The notes under the pieces were generated by a model. That model searched no databases. It was not told the DNA's origin and was given only the letters and a program-made list of their open reading frames with translations. Of a stretch of 64,000 nucleotides of DNA, positions 35,318-44,291 are shown one piece after another. Within the stretch, counting starts at the first letter, position 1. Each line of letters starts with the position of its first letter. The stretch is from Arthrobacter sp. 135MFCol5.1 (GTDB lineage Bacteria; Actinomycetota; Actinomycetes; Actinomycetales; Micrococcaceae), in NCBI RefSeq assembly GCF_000374865.1, contig NZ_KB895461.1, positions 62,001 to 126,000 on the forward strand. Direction: 5' to 3'. A program made the position numbers and the translations under genes.

Positions 35318-36609
35318 GCGAGGGCGCCAGCCGTGTGCTTGAGGGGCTTCAGGGCGAAGCACTGATCCTGGTGCCCGCCATGGAGTCCGTGTTGCCTCCG
35401 GTCTGGCCGGGGGCCCGGTGGATCGGGTCAGTGGACCTGGAGGATCTTGCGGATTGCTCGCACTTTGAACTGGAGAACCATGCCGGATACGAACGGGCAC
35501 GGCTGTTGGTGCGCGCGTCGGGGGTCGTGCGGGGATTCGTCGACGTGCCGTCGCCGTCGGGAATCGTGGATCGGGTTGTATTCGAGGACGCCTTGGCGGC
35601 CTTGCCACGTGTCACTTCATTCCCGCCGGCAGTGACGGCCCCGCACATCACAGTAGTGGTGTGCACCAGGGACCGCACGCCGCAGCTGCGGGCGGCGCTG
35701 ATGACCATCCTTGCGCTCGACTATCCCCGCTTCGACGTGGTGGTGGTTGACAACGCACCGGCGACGCACGACACGGAGGAACTGGTGCGCCGGGACTTCA
35801 GGGACAAGCGCGTGCGCCTGGTCACCGAACCCGCTCCCGGCCTGTCCAACGCCAGGAACACCGGCCTGGAACACGCCAGGGGAAGCCTGGTGGCGTTCAC
35901 GGACGACGACGTGGTTGTCGACAGGTCCTGGTTGTGGGAGATTGCCGCTGCGTTCGAAGCCGCTCCCGAGGCGGCCTGCGTCACCGGCCTGGTCCCGGCA
36001 GGGGAGCTCAGGACCCCCACCCAGGGCTACTTCGATGCGAAGGTGAGCTGGTCGCGGAGCCTGGTGCCGCGGGTCTATTCCCTGGCAGACCCGCCCGAGG
36101 GGCTGCCGAAGTTCCCGTTCAGCCCGGGGGCTTTCGGGACCGGAGCGAACTTCGCCCTGAAGCGCCACGCCGCCCTCACCCTCGGCGGATTCGACCCGGC
36201 CTTGGGCGTGGGCACCCCCACGGGCGGCGGCGAGGATATCGACATGTTCACCCGGGTCATCCTGGCCGGATATGCCCTGGTGGTCCAGCCGGCAGCGATC
36301 GTGTGGCACCGCCACCGGGACGGACTCGAAGACCTCCGGGTGCAGGCCCGCGGGTACGGCACCGGGCTGGGCGCATGGATGACGAAAGTGATGATGGACC
36401 CGCACACCGCCAGGCTGGCGCTGGCCAGGAGCTGGGGCGTGGGGATGGAATACCTGGCCCACCAGCACCCTGCCCGGCCGGCTCTCCAAGGTCCACCAGC
36501 CCACGGTTCCCTCGAAGCCCAGGTGGCCAGGCTCGCCTGGCTGCAGATGTTGGCCGTGGCCGTGGGCCCCTACAAGTACCTGCAGTCCCGCCGGACAGCC
36601 GGCAGTTAG
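35314..36609 (+). CDS. Family 2 glycosyltransferase with extra N-terminal domain
   Basis: A 431-residue protein. An N-terminal segment of about 110 residues, unlike the GT core, precedes a standard GT2 domain: ITVVVCTRDRTPQ, VVVDNAP, GLSNARNTGLEHARG, AFTDDDVVVDRSW (DXD) and GTGANFALKR. GGAGGG (35301-35306) lies seven bases before the ATG at 35314, which settles the start over the GTG at 35299. Its ATG overlaps the previous stop (ATGA). The N-terminal domain could mediate partner binding or acceptor choice. Confidence 0.85.
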   Translation: MSEGASRVLEGLQGEALILVPAMESVLPPVWPGARWIGSVDLEDLADCSHFELENHAGYERARLLVRASGVVRGFVDVPSPSGIVDRVVFEDALAALPRVTSFPPAVTAPHITVVVCTRDRTPQLRAALMTILALDYPRFDVVVVDNAPATHDTEELVRRDFRDKRVRLVTEPAPGLSNARNTGLEHARGSLVAFTDDDVVVDRSWLWEIAAAFEAAPEAACVTGLVPAGELRTPTQGYFDAKVSWSRSLVPRVYSLADPPEGLPKFPFSPGAFGTGANFALKRHAALTLGGFDPALGVGTPTGGGEDIDMFTRVILAGYALVVQPAAIVWHRHRDGLEDLRVQARGYGTGLGAWMTKVMMDPHTARLALARSWGVGMEYLAHQHPARPALQGPPAHGSLEAQVARLAWLQMLAVAVGPYKYLQSRRTAGS

Positions 36610-36683
36610 CAAACACAGTCCACCCAGTGCTGGTGCGTAGAAACCCTCCGCCAGTGGCAAGCCAACCCAGGAGTTGAAACAGT

Positions 36684-38897
36684 ATGGCGCTTCTTATCAG
36701 GGGTGACGTCTCCGGTCCCATGAACTCCCGCACGTCGCGCCGGCGCAGGCCCGGATACGCCGATTACGCCCTGGCCTTGTTGAGCACCGTGACGGCGGCC
36801 CTGATCCTGTTCGACATCGGGGGTGAGACCTTCGCCGGCGCCAAACTCCTGGCTTGCCTGGTCCTGCCCGGCTGGGCGCTGGTGCGGTGGCTCCCCAGTG
36901 TGGACCCGGCAGCCCGCCTGGTATTCACGGTCGTTGCCGGCGCTACGGCCTTCGCCCTGACCGCCGCGGCCATGGGTTGGCTGCAACTCTGGAATCCCAG
37001 GCCCGCCGCCGTCGGGATCATGCTGGCAGCCGCCGTCGCCCTCCTGGTTCCCGGCCCGGAACGGATCCGGGCTGCCTCCTCCCCGCTGCCCCGCCCGCAA
37101 CCCGGCACCTATGCGCCCTGGCTGGTCCTGGTGGCCGCCATGGGCATGTGGGTGGCCTCCCTTGCCGCGACTAACCCCCGCCTGGGTGACTTAGGGCTCC
37201 TGACTGCCTTCCCGGTGACCTGGTACGCCGCGCTGGCGCTGGTCGTGGCCCTGTGCATCTGGAGCATCTCGCGGCAGCGGCTGCATTCAGGCTGGCTCGC
37301 GGGAGCCTCCCTGACCGGGCTGGTGGTGATGTTGTACTCCTCTGCCGGGCTGCTGACCGCCGTCCCGCGGCTGCCGTGGACGTACAAACACATTGCCGTC
37401 ACGGACCTGATCCAGACCACCGGGCATTTCGATCCCAGCATCGATATCTACAACCGCTGGCCCGGGTTTTTCCTCTTCAGCGCCTTCCTCGGCGAATCCA
37501 GCGGATACCAGGACCCCATGGCGTACGCAGGCTGGGCTGAACCTGTGTTCGCGCTCATGAGTGTTGCGCTGGTGCTCGCAATCGCGCGGGCCCTGACCCG
37601 GAACCCGCGGATCTACTGGACCGCCGCCCTGGTGTTCACCCTCACCAACTGGCTGAACCAGAACTACTACTCTCCGCAGGCCTTTGCCTACACCCTGCAC
37701 CTGACGATGTGCCTGGTGATCCTGACGTTCCTGCGCGGCACACCAGCCGGCTGGGTACTCAAGCTGGAGCGCCGGGTGGCGGCCAGGTTCTCCAAGTCCG
37801 GGGCCAAGGTGGAGGAACCCCCAACGTACAGCGGCCGGCAGCAGGCGCTGGCTATCGTTGCGGTCCTTGTCCTGCAGGCAATGATCGTGATGAGCCACCA
37901 GCTGACTCCCTACCTGGCCATCCTGGGGCTCTTCCCCCTGTTCCTGACCCGCTACTTCAAGCCCGCCTGGGTTGCACCGGCACTTCTGCTGATGGCTTTG
38001 CTCTACCTTCTGCCCAACGTCGATTTCGTGGCCGGCAAGTACGGCCTTTTGAGCGGTTTCGATTTCTTCGCCAACGCCGGGTACAAGGCGTCCAACGGAA
38101 GTCCCGGGCCATCCCTCCTCTCCGGTCGGTGGCTGGCCCGCGAGGCGCTCGCCCTGTCCTTGTTCACCGCACTGCTGGCCGGTCTTGGATTCATCCGCAA
38201 CATCCGCCTGGGCAACATCCGCACCACCCTGATCGTGGGGACGCTGGCTGCGACGCCGATCCTTGGGCTTTTCGGCACCTCCTATGGCGGCGAAGGCAGG
38301 CTCCGCGTGTTCATGTTTGCCCTTCCGTGGCTGGCCATCGGCGCGGCGTGGTTCCTCTGGGCCGGCAAGGTGCCCACCAGGAGGACAGTGGTAGGGGCAG
38401 CGTCGGCGGTCACGGTCCTGGCGGTCATGTTCACCGCGGTGTATTTCCAGAACGAGGCCAACGTCCGGGTGCCCGCGGCGGATGTTTCGGCCAGCCGCTG
38501 GCTCGATTCGAACGTCCGGAAGGGCGATGCGGTGGTGGAAACCAACTACCACCTGCCGCTCCTGATTGGCCCGCACTATTCCTTCTACCTCCGCACCGGC
38601 CAGTTGGTTTCGGTTGCCTCCAAGCTCCACAGTTCCACCCAGCCCTTCACCGGGGACGACATGGTGGCCTATGTGGACAAGACCCGGGCCGGAGCGAACC
38701 TGCGGGCCTCGGACCGGCTGTTCGTTGTGGTCTCCGACCTCCAGCAGCGGACCTCGACCGGTGTCCTGCGGCAGTTCTCCAAGGATGCCATGGTCCCGTT
38801 GGAGCACGACCTGGACGTATCCAAGGCCGCACAGGTTGTCTTTGAGAACAAGTCGGTGCGTATCTATGAGGTTTCCCGTGCTGACTGGGGCAACTAG
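36684..38897 (+). CDS. Large multi-pass membrane protein, possible polymerase or lipid-sugar GT-C enzyme
   Basis: A 737-residue protein with about 14 membrane helices and a soluble C-terminal region of about 130 residues. An extracytoplasmic loop carries IQTTGHFDPSIDIYNRWPG with acidic residues, and the C-terminal domain contains ASRWLDSNVRKGDAVVETNY. This architecture resembles GT-C/PMT-like enzymes or Wzy-type polymerases, but I recognise no specific family. AGGAG lies nine bases before the ATG. It sits between the GT2 block and a GH16-like gene, overlapping the latter. Confidence 0.78.
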   Translation: MALLIRGDVSGPMNSRTSRRRRPGYADYALALLSTVTAALILFDIGGETFAGAKLLACLVLPGWALVRWLPSVDPAARLVFTVVAGATAFALTAAAMGWLQLWNPRPAAVGIMLAAAVALLVPGPERIRAASSPLPRPQPGTYAPWLVLVAAMGMWVASLAATNPRLGDLGLLTAFPVTWYAALALVVALCIWSISRQRLHSGWLAGASLTGLVVMLYSSAGLLTAVPRLPWTYKHIAVTDLIQTTGHFDPSIDIYNRWPGFFLFSAFLGESSGYQDPMAYAGWAEPVFALMSVALVLAIARALTRNPRIYWTAALVFTLTNWLNQNYYSPQAFAYTLHLTMCLVILTFLRGTPAGWVLKLERRVAARFSKSGAKVEEPPTYSGRQQALAIVAVLVLQAMIVMSHQLTPYLAILGLFPLFLTRYFKPAWVAPALLLMALLYLLPNVDFVAGKYGLLSGFDFFANAGYKASNGSPGPSLLSGRWLAREALALSLFTALLAGLGFIRNIRLGNIRTTLIVGTLAATPILGLFGTSYGGEGRLRVFMFALPWLAIGAAWFLWAGKVPTRRTVVGAASAVTVLAVMFTAVYFQNEANVRVPAADVSASRWLDSNVRKGDAVVETNYHLPLLIGPHYSFYLRTGQLVSVASKLHSSTQPFTGDDMVAYVDKTRAGANLRASDRLFVVVSDLQQRTSTGVLRQFSKDAMVPLEHDLDVSKAAQVVFENKSVRIYEVSRADWGN

Positions 38898-39708
38898 CGG
38901 CCGGGTGTACCAACTGTCGCTGGTCACGGTGACGTCCCTTTCCCTGGTGGGGGCGGCCCTGCTGGCCCTGCATGCCGATTCATCGCAGGTCAACGGGGCG
39001 CCCCGCGGGGACCTGCCCTCCTGGCGCCAGACCATGGTCCAGGACTTCAACGTCGCTGCGGCACCAGGGGCCGTGGGCGGCGTCTACGGCCAGGACATGC
39101 GCGGCTACGACGGACTGTCCGATTCCTCAGGGTTCGGAACGTACACCCCTGACCAGGTCTTGTCGGTCCACGACGGCTACCTCGATTTCCACCTCCACTA
39201 TTCGAACAACCGGCCGCGGGTGGCCAGCGTCATCCCCTTTGGGTACTCGGGCCAGACTTACGGAAGGTATTCCGTCCGGTTCAGGTACGACTCCATTCCG
39301 GGCTACAAGGTGGCATTCCTCCTCTGGCCGGCCAGCGACGACTGGAACGAGGGAGAGATCGACTGGCCGGAGGGCGCCCTGGACGGGTCCCTCTACGGAA
39401 ACTCCGCGATCAAGGGAACCCGGACGCCGACCGGCATGCAGTTCGACCCCGGTGACAGGCGCTATTCGGCGGCCCGGCCGGGGCAGTGGCACGTTGCCAC
39501 CATCGAATGGCGTCCCGGCCTGGTCCAGTGGTTCCTTGACGGGAAGCTCGTGGACCAGACCACCAAGCCGGCGGGGGTGCCGGACACCCCCATGCGCTGG
39601 ACGCTCCAGGTGGAAACGGCCGACGACGCCTCCAGTACCTTCCCCGCCCCCGGCACTGCCGGACACCTCCAGGTCGATTGGGTGGTGCAGTATGCCTACA
39701 CACCCTAG
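38878..39708 (+). CDS. GH16-like membrane-anchored/secreted glucanase
   Basis: A protein of about 276 residues. One hydrophobic segment (LSLVTVTSLSLVGAALLAL, residues about 14-32) serves as signal or anchor. The rest is a beta-jellyroll with EGEIDWPEG, which contains the family 16 catalytic ExDxxE pattern (E-I-D-W-P-E). A GTG at 38878 has GAGG six bases upstream; an ATG at 38866 is equally in frame. Either overlaps the preceding membrane-protein gene. An endo-acting GH16 within a synthesis operon suggests trimming or release of the nascent polymer (inference). Confidence 0.78.
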   Translation: MLTGATSGRVYQLSLVTVTSLSLVGAALLALHADSSQVNGAPRGDLPSWRQTMVQDFNVAAAPGAVGGVYGQDMRGYDGLSDSSGFGTYTPDQVLSVHDGYLDFHLHYSNNRPRVASVIPFGYSGQTYGRYSVRFRYDSIPGYKVAFLLWPASDDWNEGEIDWPEGALDGSLYGNSAIKGTRTPTGMQFDPGDRRYSAARPGQWHVATIEWRPGLVQWFLDGKLVDQTTKPAGVPDTPMRWTLQVETADDASSTFPAPGTAGHLQVDWVVQYAYTP

Positions 39709-39774
39709 GCCCCCCGAACACCTTTGCCCCGTACCCCCGGAGTTGGCTCCGGCAACCGATTGGAGGGTGGCGCC

Positions 39775-41721
39775 GTGGACGTCCTGAACAACCTGCCGGC
39801 CGGTGGTGCCGCGACGGAAATCCTGCGTGTCCATCCCCGGCTGGCCGCGGTCTTCGATGCCCTCGATGCGTGCAGCTGGCCGTGGCTGCTGCTCCGCGGC
39901 GGGGATGACCTCGCCCTGCCGGCCGGCGACGTGGACATTCTTGTGGACAAAGGCGTCCTGCCCGTGCTGGATGGAGTGCTGGCTGCCGCGGGGTTCTGCC
40001 GGGTCCGGGCGCCGGGCCACGGCAGCCACAGGTTCTACTTCCACTATGCGGTGGATGACGGAGCCTGGATCAAGCTCGATGTCGTCTCCGACCTCGCCTT
40101 CGGGCCCTACCAGCAGTGGCGTACCCCGTGGGCGGCCCGCTGCCTGCGCCGAAGGGTGCGCCGCGGAACGCACTGGATGCCGGACCCTGCCGACCAGGCA
40201 TGGCTGCTCCTGCTCCACCTGTTCATGGACAAGGGCAGCATTTCCCCGGAGCGGCACCCGTTGGCGCGTGCCGCAGCAAGGACAGCGGCCGACGGCGGGC
40301 GCATCGCGGAGTCGGTCAGGCGCCGGGTGGGTGCCGGGCTGGTGGCCGAGATGGTGGAATCGGTCCTGGACGGACGGTTCGACGACGTTCCCGGGACGGC
40401 GGCCCGCATGCGTGCCGCTTGGCGCGGCGGCTTGAGCCCGCGCCTGATTGCGGGAGCCAACAGGGTGCTGAGGCATGCCGGGGCCCAAGTCCGCGGGCAC
40501 ACTCCGCTGCTGGGCGTCATGGCACCGGACGGAGCCGGGAAGACCACGTTGCTCAACGGCCTGCACGCCGACGTTCCGCTGCCTACCAAGTACGTTTACA
40601 TGGGCCTGTGGGGAGCCGGCCCCTGGGACAAGGTCCTAGGCCGGATCCCCGGCGGACGGACCGGGAAGAAGATCTACCGGCTGGTGCGCGGCGGAGTACT
40701 GGCCAGGTTCTACCGCCGCATGGGCAAGGTAGTGCTGATGGACCGCGTAGCGTACGACGCGCTGCTGGGCGGCTCCGGCGGCGGACCCCTGGCCGGGATG
40801 AGCAACGCACTCGCGCTGGCGGTAATCCCGGCCCCGGACGTCCTCCTCGTGCTGGATGTACCCGGCCCCGTGATGTTTGAGCGAAAAGGCGAACACAGCC
40901 CGGAGCTGCTGGAATCCTGGCGGCAGGACTACCTGAAGCTGGCCGGGCGCCTCCCCGGCGGCCGGGTGGTCGATGCGGCGCAGCCGGCGGCGGCCGTCCA
41001 GCGGGTGGCCACCGGCATTGTCTGGGAGACGTTGTCCCGCCCTGCCGGCACCCGACCGGCCACCCGACGTCGCAATCCCGGTAACGGCAGGAGTCCTGCT
41101 GCGCAGGAAAGTGTGGCCCCGGTGGCCCCGGCGGCTCCTGGCGCCGGCGCGGCAGAGGCCCTGGCCCTGCACCTCTGGCGCCTCCTGGACTGGCGATTCC
41201 TGATTCCGGTCCTGCAGCCCCGCAACCTTGGTTTCGCCGGACAGGTGAGCCAGGAAACGGAGGCGGCGCTGCGGCTCTTGGACCCGGAGGCCGTCCGCCT
41301 GGCCGGCCCGGCCGGCGCGTCATGCGACGTGGTGCTGCTGGCATCTCCGGGCCGCGGACACGTGGAAGCCGCCGGCCTGGCGCTGGAACCCGGGGGATGG
41401 ATTTGCGTGGAAGCCAGCCGTTCGTTGCTCCAGCGCTCCGGCCCCCGGACGCTCCGGGGATGGAAGCGGACACTGGAGCGCCGCGGATACCAGGACGTCA
41501 CCCTCTACTGGAATGCCCCCAACCGTGACCGCACCGCCAGGCTGGTTCCGGTCCGGTCGGGCGTGGCCATCCGTGACACCTTGGCGCTGCGGAAGGATGT
41601 GCGGTTTGGAGCGCTCAAAGCTGCCGCGGCCCACCTGGCCCTGGCACTTCACGTCTTCGACCTCATGGTTCCGGAGGGCACCGTCACGGGCAGGCGTCCG
41701 GAAGGGGGAGGCCGGCCATGA
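39775..41721 (+). CDS. Fusion of nucleotidyltransferase-like, thymidylate-kinase-like and methyltransferase-like domains
   Basis: A 648-residue multidomain protein. Residues about 20-140 resemble the nucleotidyltransferase fold (LLLRGGDDLALPAGDVDILV, with D-V-D acidic pair). Residues about 243-420 look like a thymidylate-kinase-like P-loop kinase: GVMAPDGAGKTTLL, MDRVAYDALL, PDVLLVLDVPGP and RKGEHSPELLESW. A Pro/Ala-rich linker follows, then residues about 460-648 resemble half of a Rossmann methyltransferase (CDVVLLASPGRG, LALEPGGWICVE) without an obvious intact SAM motif. The GTG at 39775 has GGAGGG seven bases upstream. The stop overlaps the next kinase ATG (ATGA). A role in phosphorylating a glycan precursor is inferred. 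Confidence 0.8.
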   Translation: MDVLNNLPAGGAATEILRVHPRLAAVFDALDACSWPWLLLRGGDDLALPAGDVDILVDKGVLPVLDGVLAAAGFCRVRAPGHGSHRFYFHYAVDDGAWIKLDVVSDLAFGPYQQWRTPWAARCLRRRVRRGTHWMPDPADQAWLLLLHLFMDKGSISPERHPLARAAARTAADGGRIAESVRRRVGAGLVAEMVESVLDGRFDDVPGTAARMRAAWRGGLSPRLIAGANRVLRHAGAQVRGHTPLLGVMAPDGAGKTTLLNGLHADVPLPTKYVYMGLWGAGPWDKVLGRIPGGRTGKKIYRLVRGGVLARFYRRMGKVVLMDRVAYDALLGGSGGGPLAGMSNALALAVIPAPDVLLVLDVPGPVMFERKGEHSPELLESWRQDYLKLAGRLPGGRVVDAAQPAAAVQRVATGIVWETLSRPAGTRPATRRRNPGNGRSPAAQESVAPVAPAAPGAGAAEALALHLWRLLDWRFLIPVLQPRNLGFAGQVSQETEAALRLLDPEAVRLAGPAGASCDVVLLASPGRGHVEAAGLALEPGGWICVEASRSLLQRSGPRTLRGWKRTLERRGYQDVTLYWNAPNRDRTARLVPVRSGVAIRDTLALRKDVRFGALKAAAAHLALALHVFDLMVPEGTVTGRRPEGGGRP

Positions 41722-42725
41722 GCTTCGTCGACCAGTTCCTCCGGGAGCACTTCGAGGAATTCGCCCTTGACCGCTACGGCCTTGGCAGCGGGTGGGAAAC
41801 GCTGCTGCTGACCCCGCGCTTCACCACCTCCCGGCACGTGGTGGCCCTGGTTTTTCCGGCCCGTGGAAGCGAACCCGCCCTGGTGGTGAAGATCCCGCGC
41901 CAGCCCGGAGACAGCAGCGGAGTCAGGCGTGAGGCCGCCATGCTGGACCAGCTCTCAGCCGCCGTCGACAGCCCGGGTGTTCCACGCCTGGTGGGAATCC
42001 GCGACGAGGGACCGTACACGGTCCTGGTCGAGACGGCATTGACGGGTATTCCCCTGGATCCGCGGAAGGTGGCCGCGGACCTCCCGGCTGCCGTCGCGGC
42101 CGGGACGGGCTTTGTGGGGTCCCTGCCCTGCACCCATGCTGCAACGGACAACCCTGACTGGTACCAGCGCGCCGTCACCGCCCCGCTGGCGGCCCTGGAG
42201 CGGCTGGCCGGACCGGACGCCCAAACCGGCCAGCTGGTTGAGCGTACCCACGAACTCCTCGAACCCCTGCGTGCCGCCCGGCTCCCGGCCGTCATTGAGC
42301 ACGGCGACCTGAGCCACCCCAACCTGCTGGTCAAGCCCGGCAGTGGCCTGCAGGTCATGGACTGGGAACGCTCCCTGACCGACGGCGTCCCCGGCCACGA
42401 CCTGGTGTTCTACCTCCAGTACCTCAGTGAGTCCAGCGAGCAGGCGTTCGCCCGGGACGCCCAGGTCGCAGCCTTCGACAAGGCATTTGGCCCCGGGGGT
42501 TGGGCGCTGGACCCGCTTTCGCGCCACCTTGGCACGCGGGGAGTGGAGGCCTCGCTGCTGCCGCTGCTGGTGATCACCACCTGGGCGCGGTCCACGGCAA
42601 CGCTCGCCGACCGCCTGGCACAGGAAACGGAAGCCGATCCGTCGCAGGGCAGGGACAAGGTTCGTGCCGCACTCCAGGCGGACCGGGACTACTGGCTGTG
42701 GCGCCACGCCGTCACAGCCGCCTAG
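41718..42725 (+). CDS. Aminoglycoside-phosphotransferase-like (APH) kinase
   Basis: A 335-residue kinase of the APH/choline-kinase fold. ALVVKIPRQ contains the ATP-binding lysine; IEHGDLSHPNLLV is the catalytic HGDxxxxN loop; and QVMDWERS supplies the metal-binding Asp. All key residues appear present. It overlaps the preceding fusion gene by four bases, so both proteins likely act together, probably on a small sugar or alcohol substrate that ends up in the surface polymer. Antibiotic resistance is less likely given the context. Confidence 0.85.
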   Translation: MSFVDQFLREHFEEFALDRYGLGSGWETLLLTPRFTTSRHVVALVFPARGSEPALVVKIPRQPGDSSGVRREAAMLDQLSAAVDSPGVPRLVGIRDEGPYTVLVETALTGIPLDPRKVAADLPAAVAAGTGFVGSLPCTHAATDNPDWYQRAVTAPLAALERLAGPDAQTGQLVERTHELLEPLRAARLPAVIEHGDLSHPNLLVKPGSGLQVMDWERSLTDGVPGHDLVFYLQYLSESSEQAFARDAQVAAFDKAFGPGGWALDPLSRHLGTRGVEASLLPLLVITTWARSTATLADRLAQETEADPSQGRDKVRAALQADRDYWLWRHAVTAA

Positions 42726-42730
42726 GAAAC

Positions 42731-42767
42731 GGCGCCGCCCGGGACACGCCGGCCTTTCGGCGGCGCC
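42731..42767. terminator. Bidirectional hairpin between convergent glycan genes
   Basis: GGCGCCG (42731-42737) pairs with CGGCGCC (42761-42767); inside lies a smaller CCGG-CCTTT-CGG type hairpin. It is placed just after the APH-like gene and before the end of the reverse flippase gene. Confidence 0.45.
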
Positions 42768-42803
42768 CGGGAAACGACAGCGGCCCTTGGGAAACCGCCG
42801 GGC

Positions 42804-44291
42804 TCAGGACGCGTGGTCGCGTGCCGGACCTGAGGGTTCGTGGCGGCGCTTGAAGAGCCCCAGGATCTCGTCGTGCAGGTCCCGGTAGCCGAACCGCAGG
42901 ACAGCGTAGACCAGGCCCACGCCGGCAACAACCATGACGGCGAGCGTCAGCACCGGTCCCAGCGCATGCCGTGACAGGTTGAACAGGCCCACCAGGGCCA
43001 CGGCCGCCCCGCACGCCAGGCCGGGTGCCGCGGCGCGGAGCATGCGGCGCATCCTTGTCCCCATGACCCTGGCGGCTACGGCCTGCATACCAAAAGCGAA
43101 GACCACCGCCACCACCATCTGGGCACACGCGACACCAACGATGCCCCAGCGCGTGGCGAAGACCAGCGCAGGGAGCAGGACCACCAGGCGGACCACGGAG
43201 ATCCAGATGGAAAGCCCCGGCCTGCCCAGGGCTTTATAGACGTCATTCGCTCCGGCGCCCAGCGATCGAGCCGCCGCGTACAGGGCAAGGAACACCAGCG
43301 GCGTCACTGATTCCTCCCACTGCTGCCCGAACAGGACCGGCACCAGGACCGGAGCCACCACGGCAAGTCCCACCCCTGCCGTGATGCCGTACAGGGCCTG
43401 CACCGTGACGCTTTTCAGGTACCCGTCACGCAGTCGCTGCCGGTCACCGCGGACTTGCGTATACAGCGGAAACAGGACGGTGGACAGCACGAAGAACACG
43501 TTGAGGATCAGGGCCTCCGGGAGCCGGAAGGCGAGCGTGTACAGGCCCAGCGCATGGGCCCCCAGGACGATCCCGATCACCAGGTAGTCGACGTCGAAGA
43601 TCGCCCTGGCCAGCATCGTGCTCCCAGCAACAGGAGCACCAAAGCGGATGTTCTCGCCCAGGGCACTCCTGCTGACGCGCCAGAGTTGCCACGGCGCCTC
43701 GTGGCGGACCAGGAACCAGCAGGTGGCAGCGTAGGCCACCGAGCCTGCGGCCGTTCCGACGGCGAGCGACCACGCGCCGTGGCCGGTGAAGGCCAGGTAC
43801 AGGGTCACCGTCCCCATGGTCGCGGCACGCAGCACCGGAGCGGCGGTGAGTTGCCGGAACTTCAGGTCCCGGCGCATGATCGCTTCCGGAACGGCGCCGC
43901 AGGCCGTGGCCAGGACGGAGACGCCGAGAACCTGCACCAGGGGAGCCACGCCGTCGAGCCCGATGAGGTCTTCCACAGCATCGGCCGCGAGCACGGCGGC
44001 CAGGGCCAGTACGGTTCCCAGCGCCACCGAGAGCAGGAGCGCTGAACGGGCAATCACCTTCGTTTTGGGCAGATACACCAGTGCCTGGCCCACCCCGGCA
44101 TCGGCGATGGTCTCGGCGTATGCCATGAGGACCAGCGCCAGGGCTACGAGGCCATACTCTTCAGGAGAGAGGAGCCGGGCCAGCACCACGGTGGTGACCA
44201 GCACAATGATCCGCCCGGAGGCAAAGGCCAGCCCCTGCCACAAGGCTCCCCGGACTCCCCTGCGTTCCAGCTCGCCGGGCGCGTAGGTCAC
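42804..44291 (-). CDS. Wzx-like polysaccharide flippase, second of two
   Basis: A 495-residue MOP-family exporter with about 14 helices. The N-terminal AFASGRIIVLVTTVVLARLL and the following SPEEYGLVALALVLMAYAE are typical of the WzxC/TuaB group. The start is GTG at 44291, overlapping the upstream GT4 stop (GTGA), so the two genes form one transcript read leftward. The C-terminal 20 residues are charged. It is distant from the flippase at 19432-20931, which suggests different substrates rather than a simple duplication. Confidence 0.88.
   Translation of the reverse strand: MTYAPGELERRGVRGALWQGLAFASGRIIVLVTTVVLARLLSPEEYGLVALALVLMAYAETIADAGVGQALVYLPKTKVIARSALLLSVALGTVLALAAVLAADAVEDLIGLDGVAPLVQVLGVSVLATACGAVPEAIMRRDLKFRQLTAAPVLRAATMGTVTLYLAFTGHGAWSLAVGTAAGSVAYAATCWFLVRHEAPWQLWRVSRSALGENIRFGAPVAGSTMLARAIFDVDYLVIGIVLGAHALGLYTLAFRLPEALILNVFFVLSTVLFPLYTQVRGDRQRLRDGYLKSVTVQALYGITAGVGLAVVAPVLVPVLFGQQWEESVTPLVFLALYAAARSLGAGANDVYKALGRPGLSIWISVVRLVVLLPALVFATRWGIVGVACAQMVVAVVFAFGMQAVAARVMGTRMRRMLRAAAPGLACGAAVALVGLFNLSRHALGPVLTLAVMVVAGVGLVYAVLRFGYRDLHDEILGLFKRRHEPSGPARDHAS

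Noticed and set aside
41718..42725. APH-like kinase as an antibiotic-resistance gene
   Set aside because: It overlaps a glycan-locus gene and has no mobile-element context; a biosynthetic kinase is more likely.
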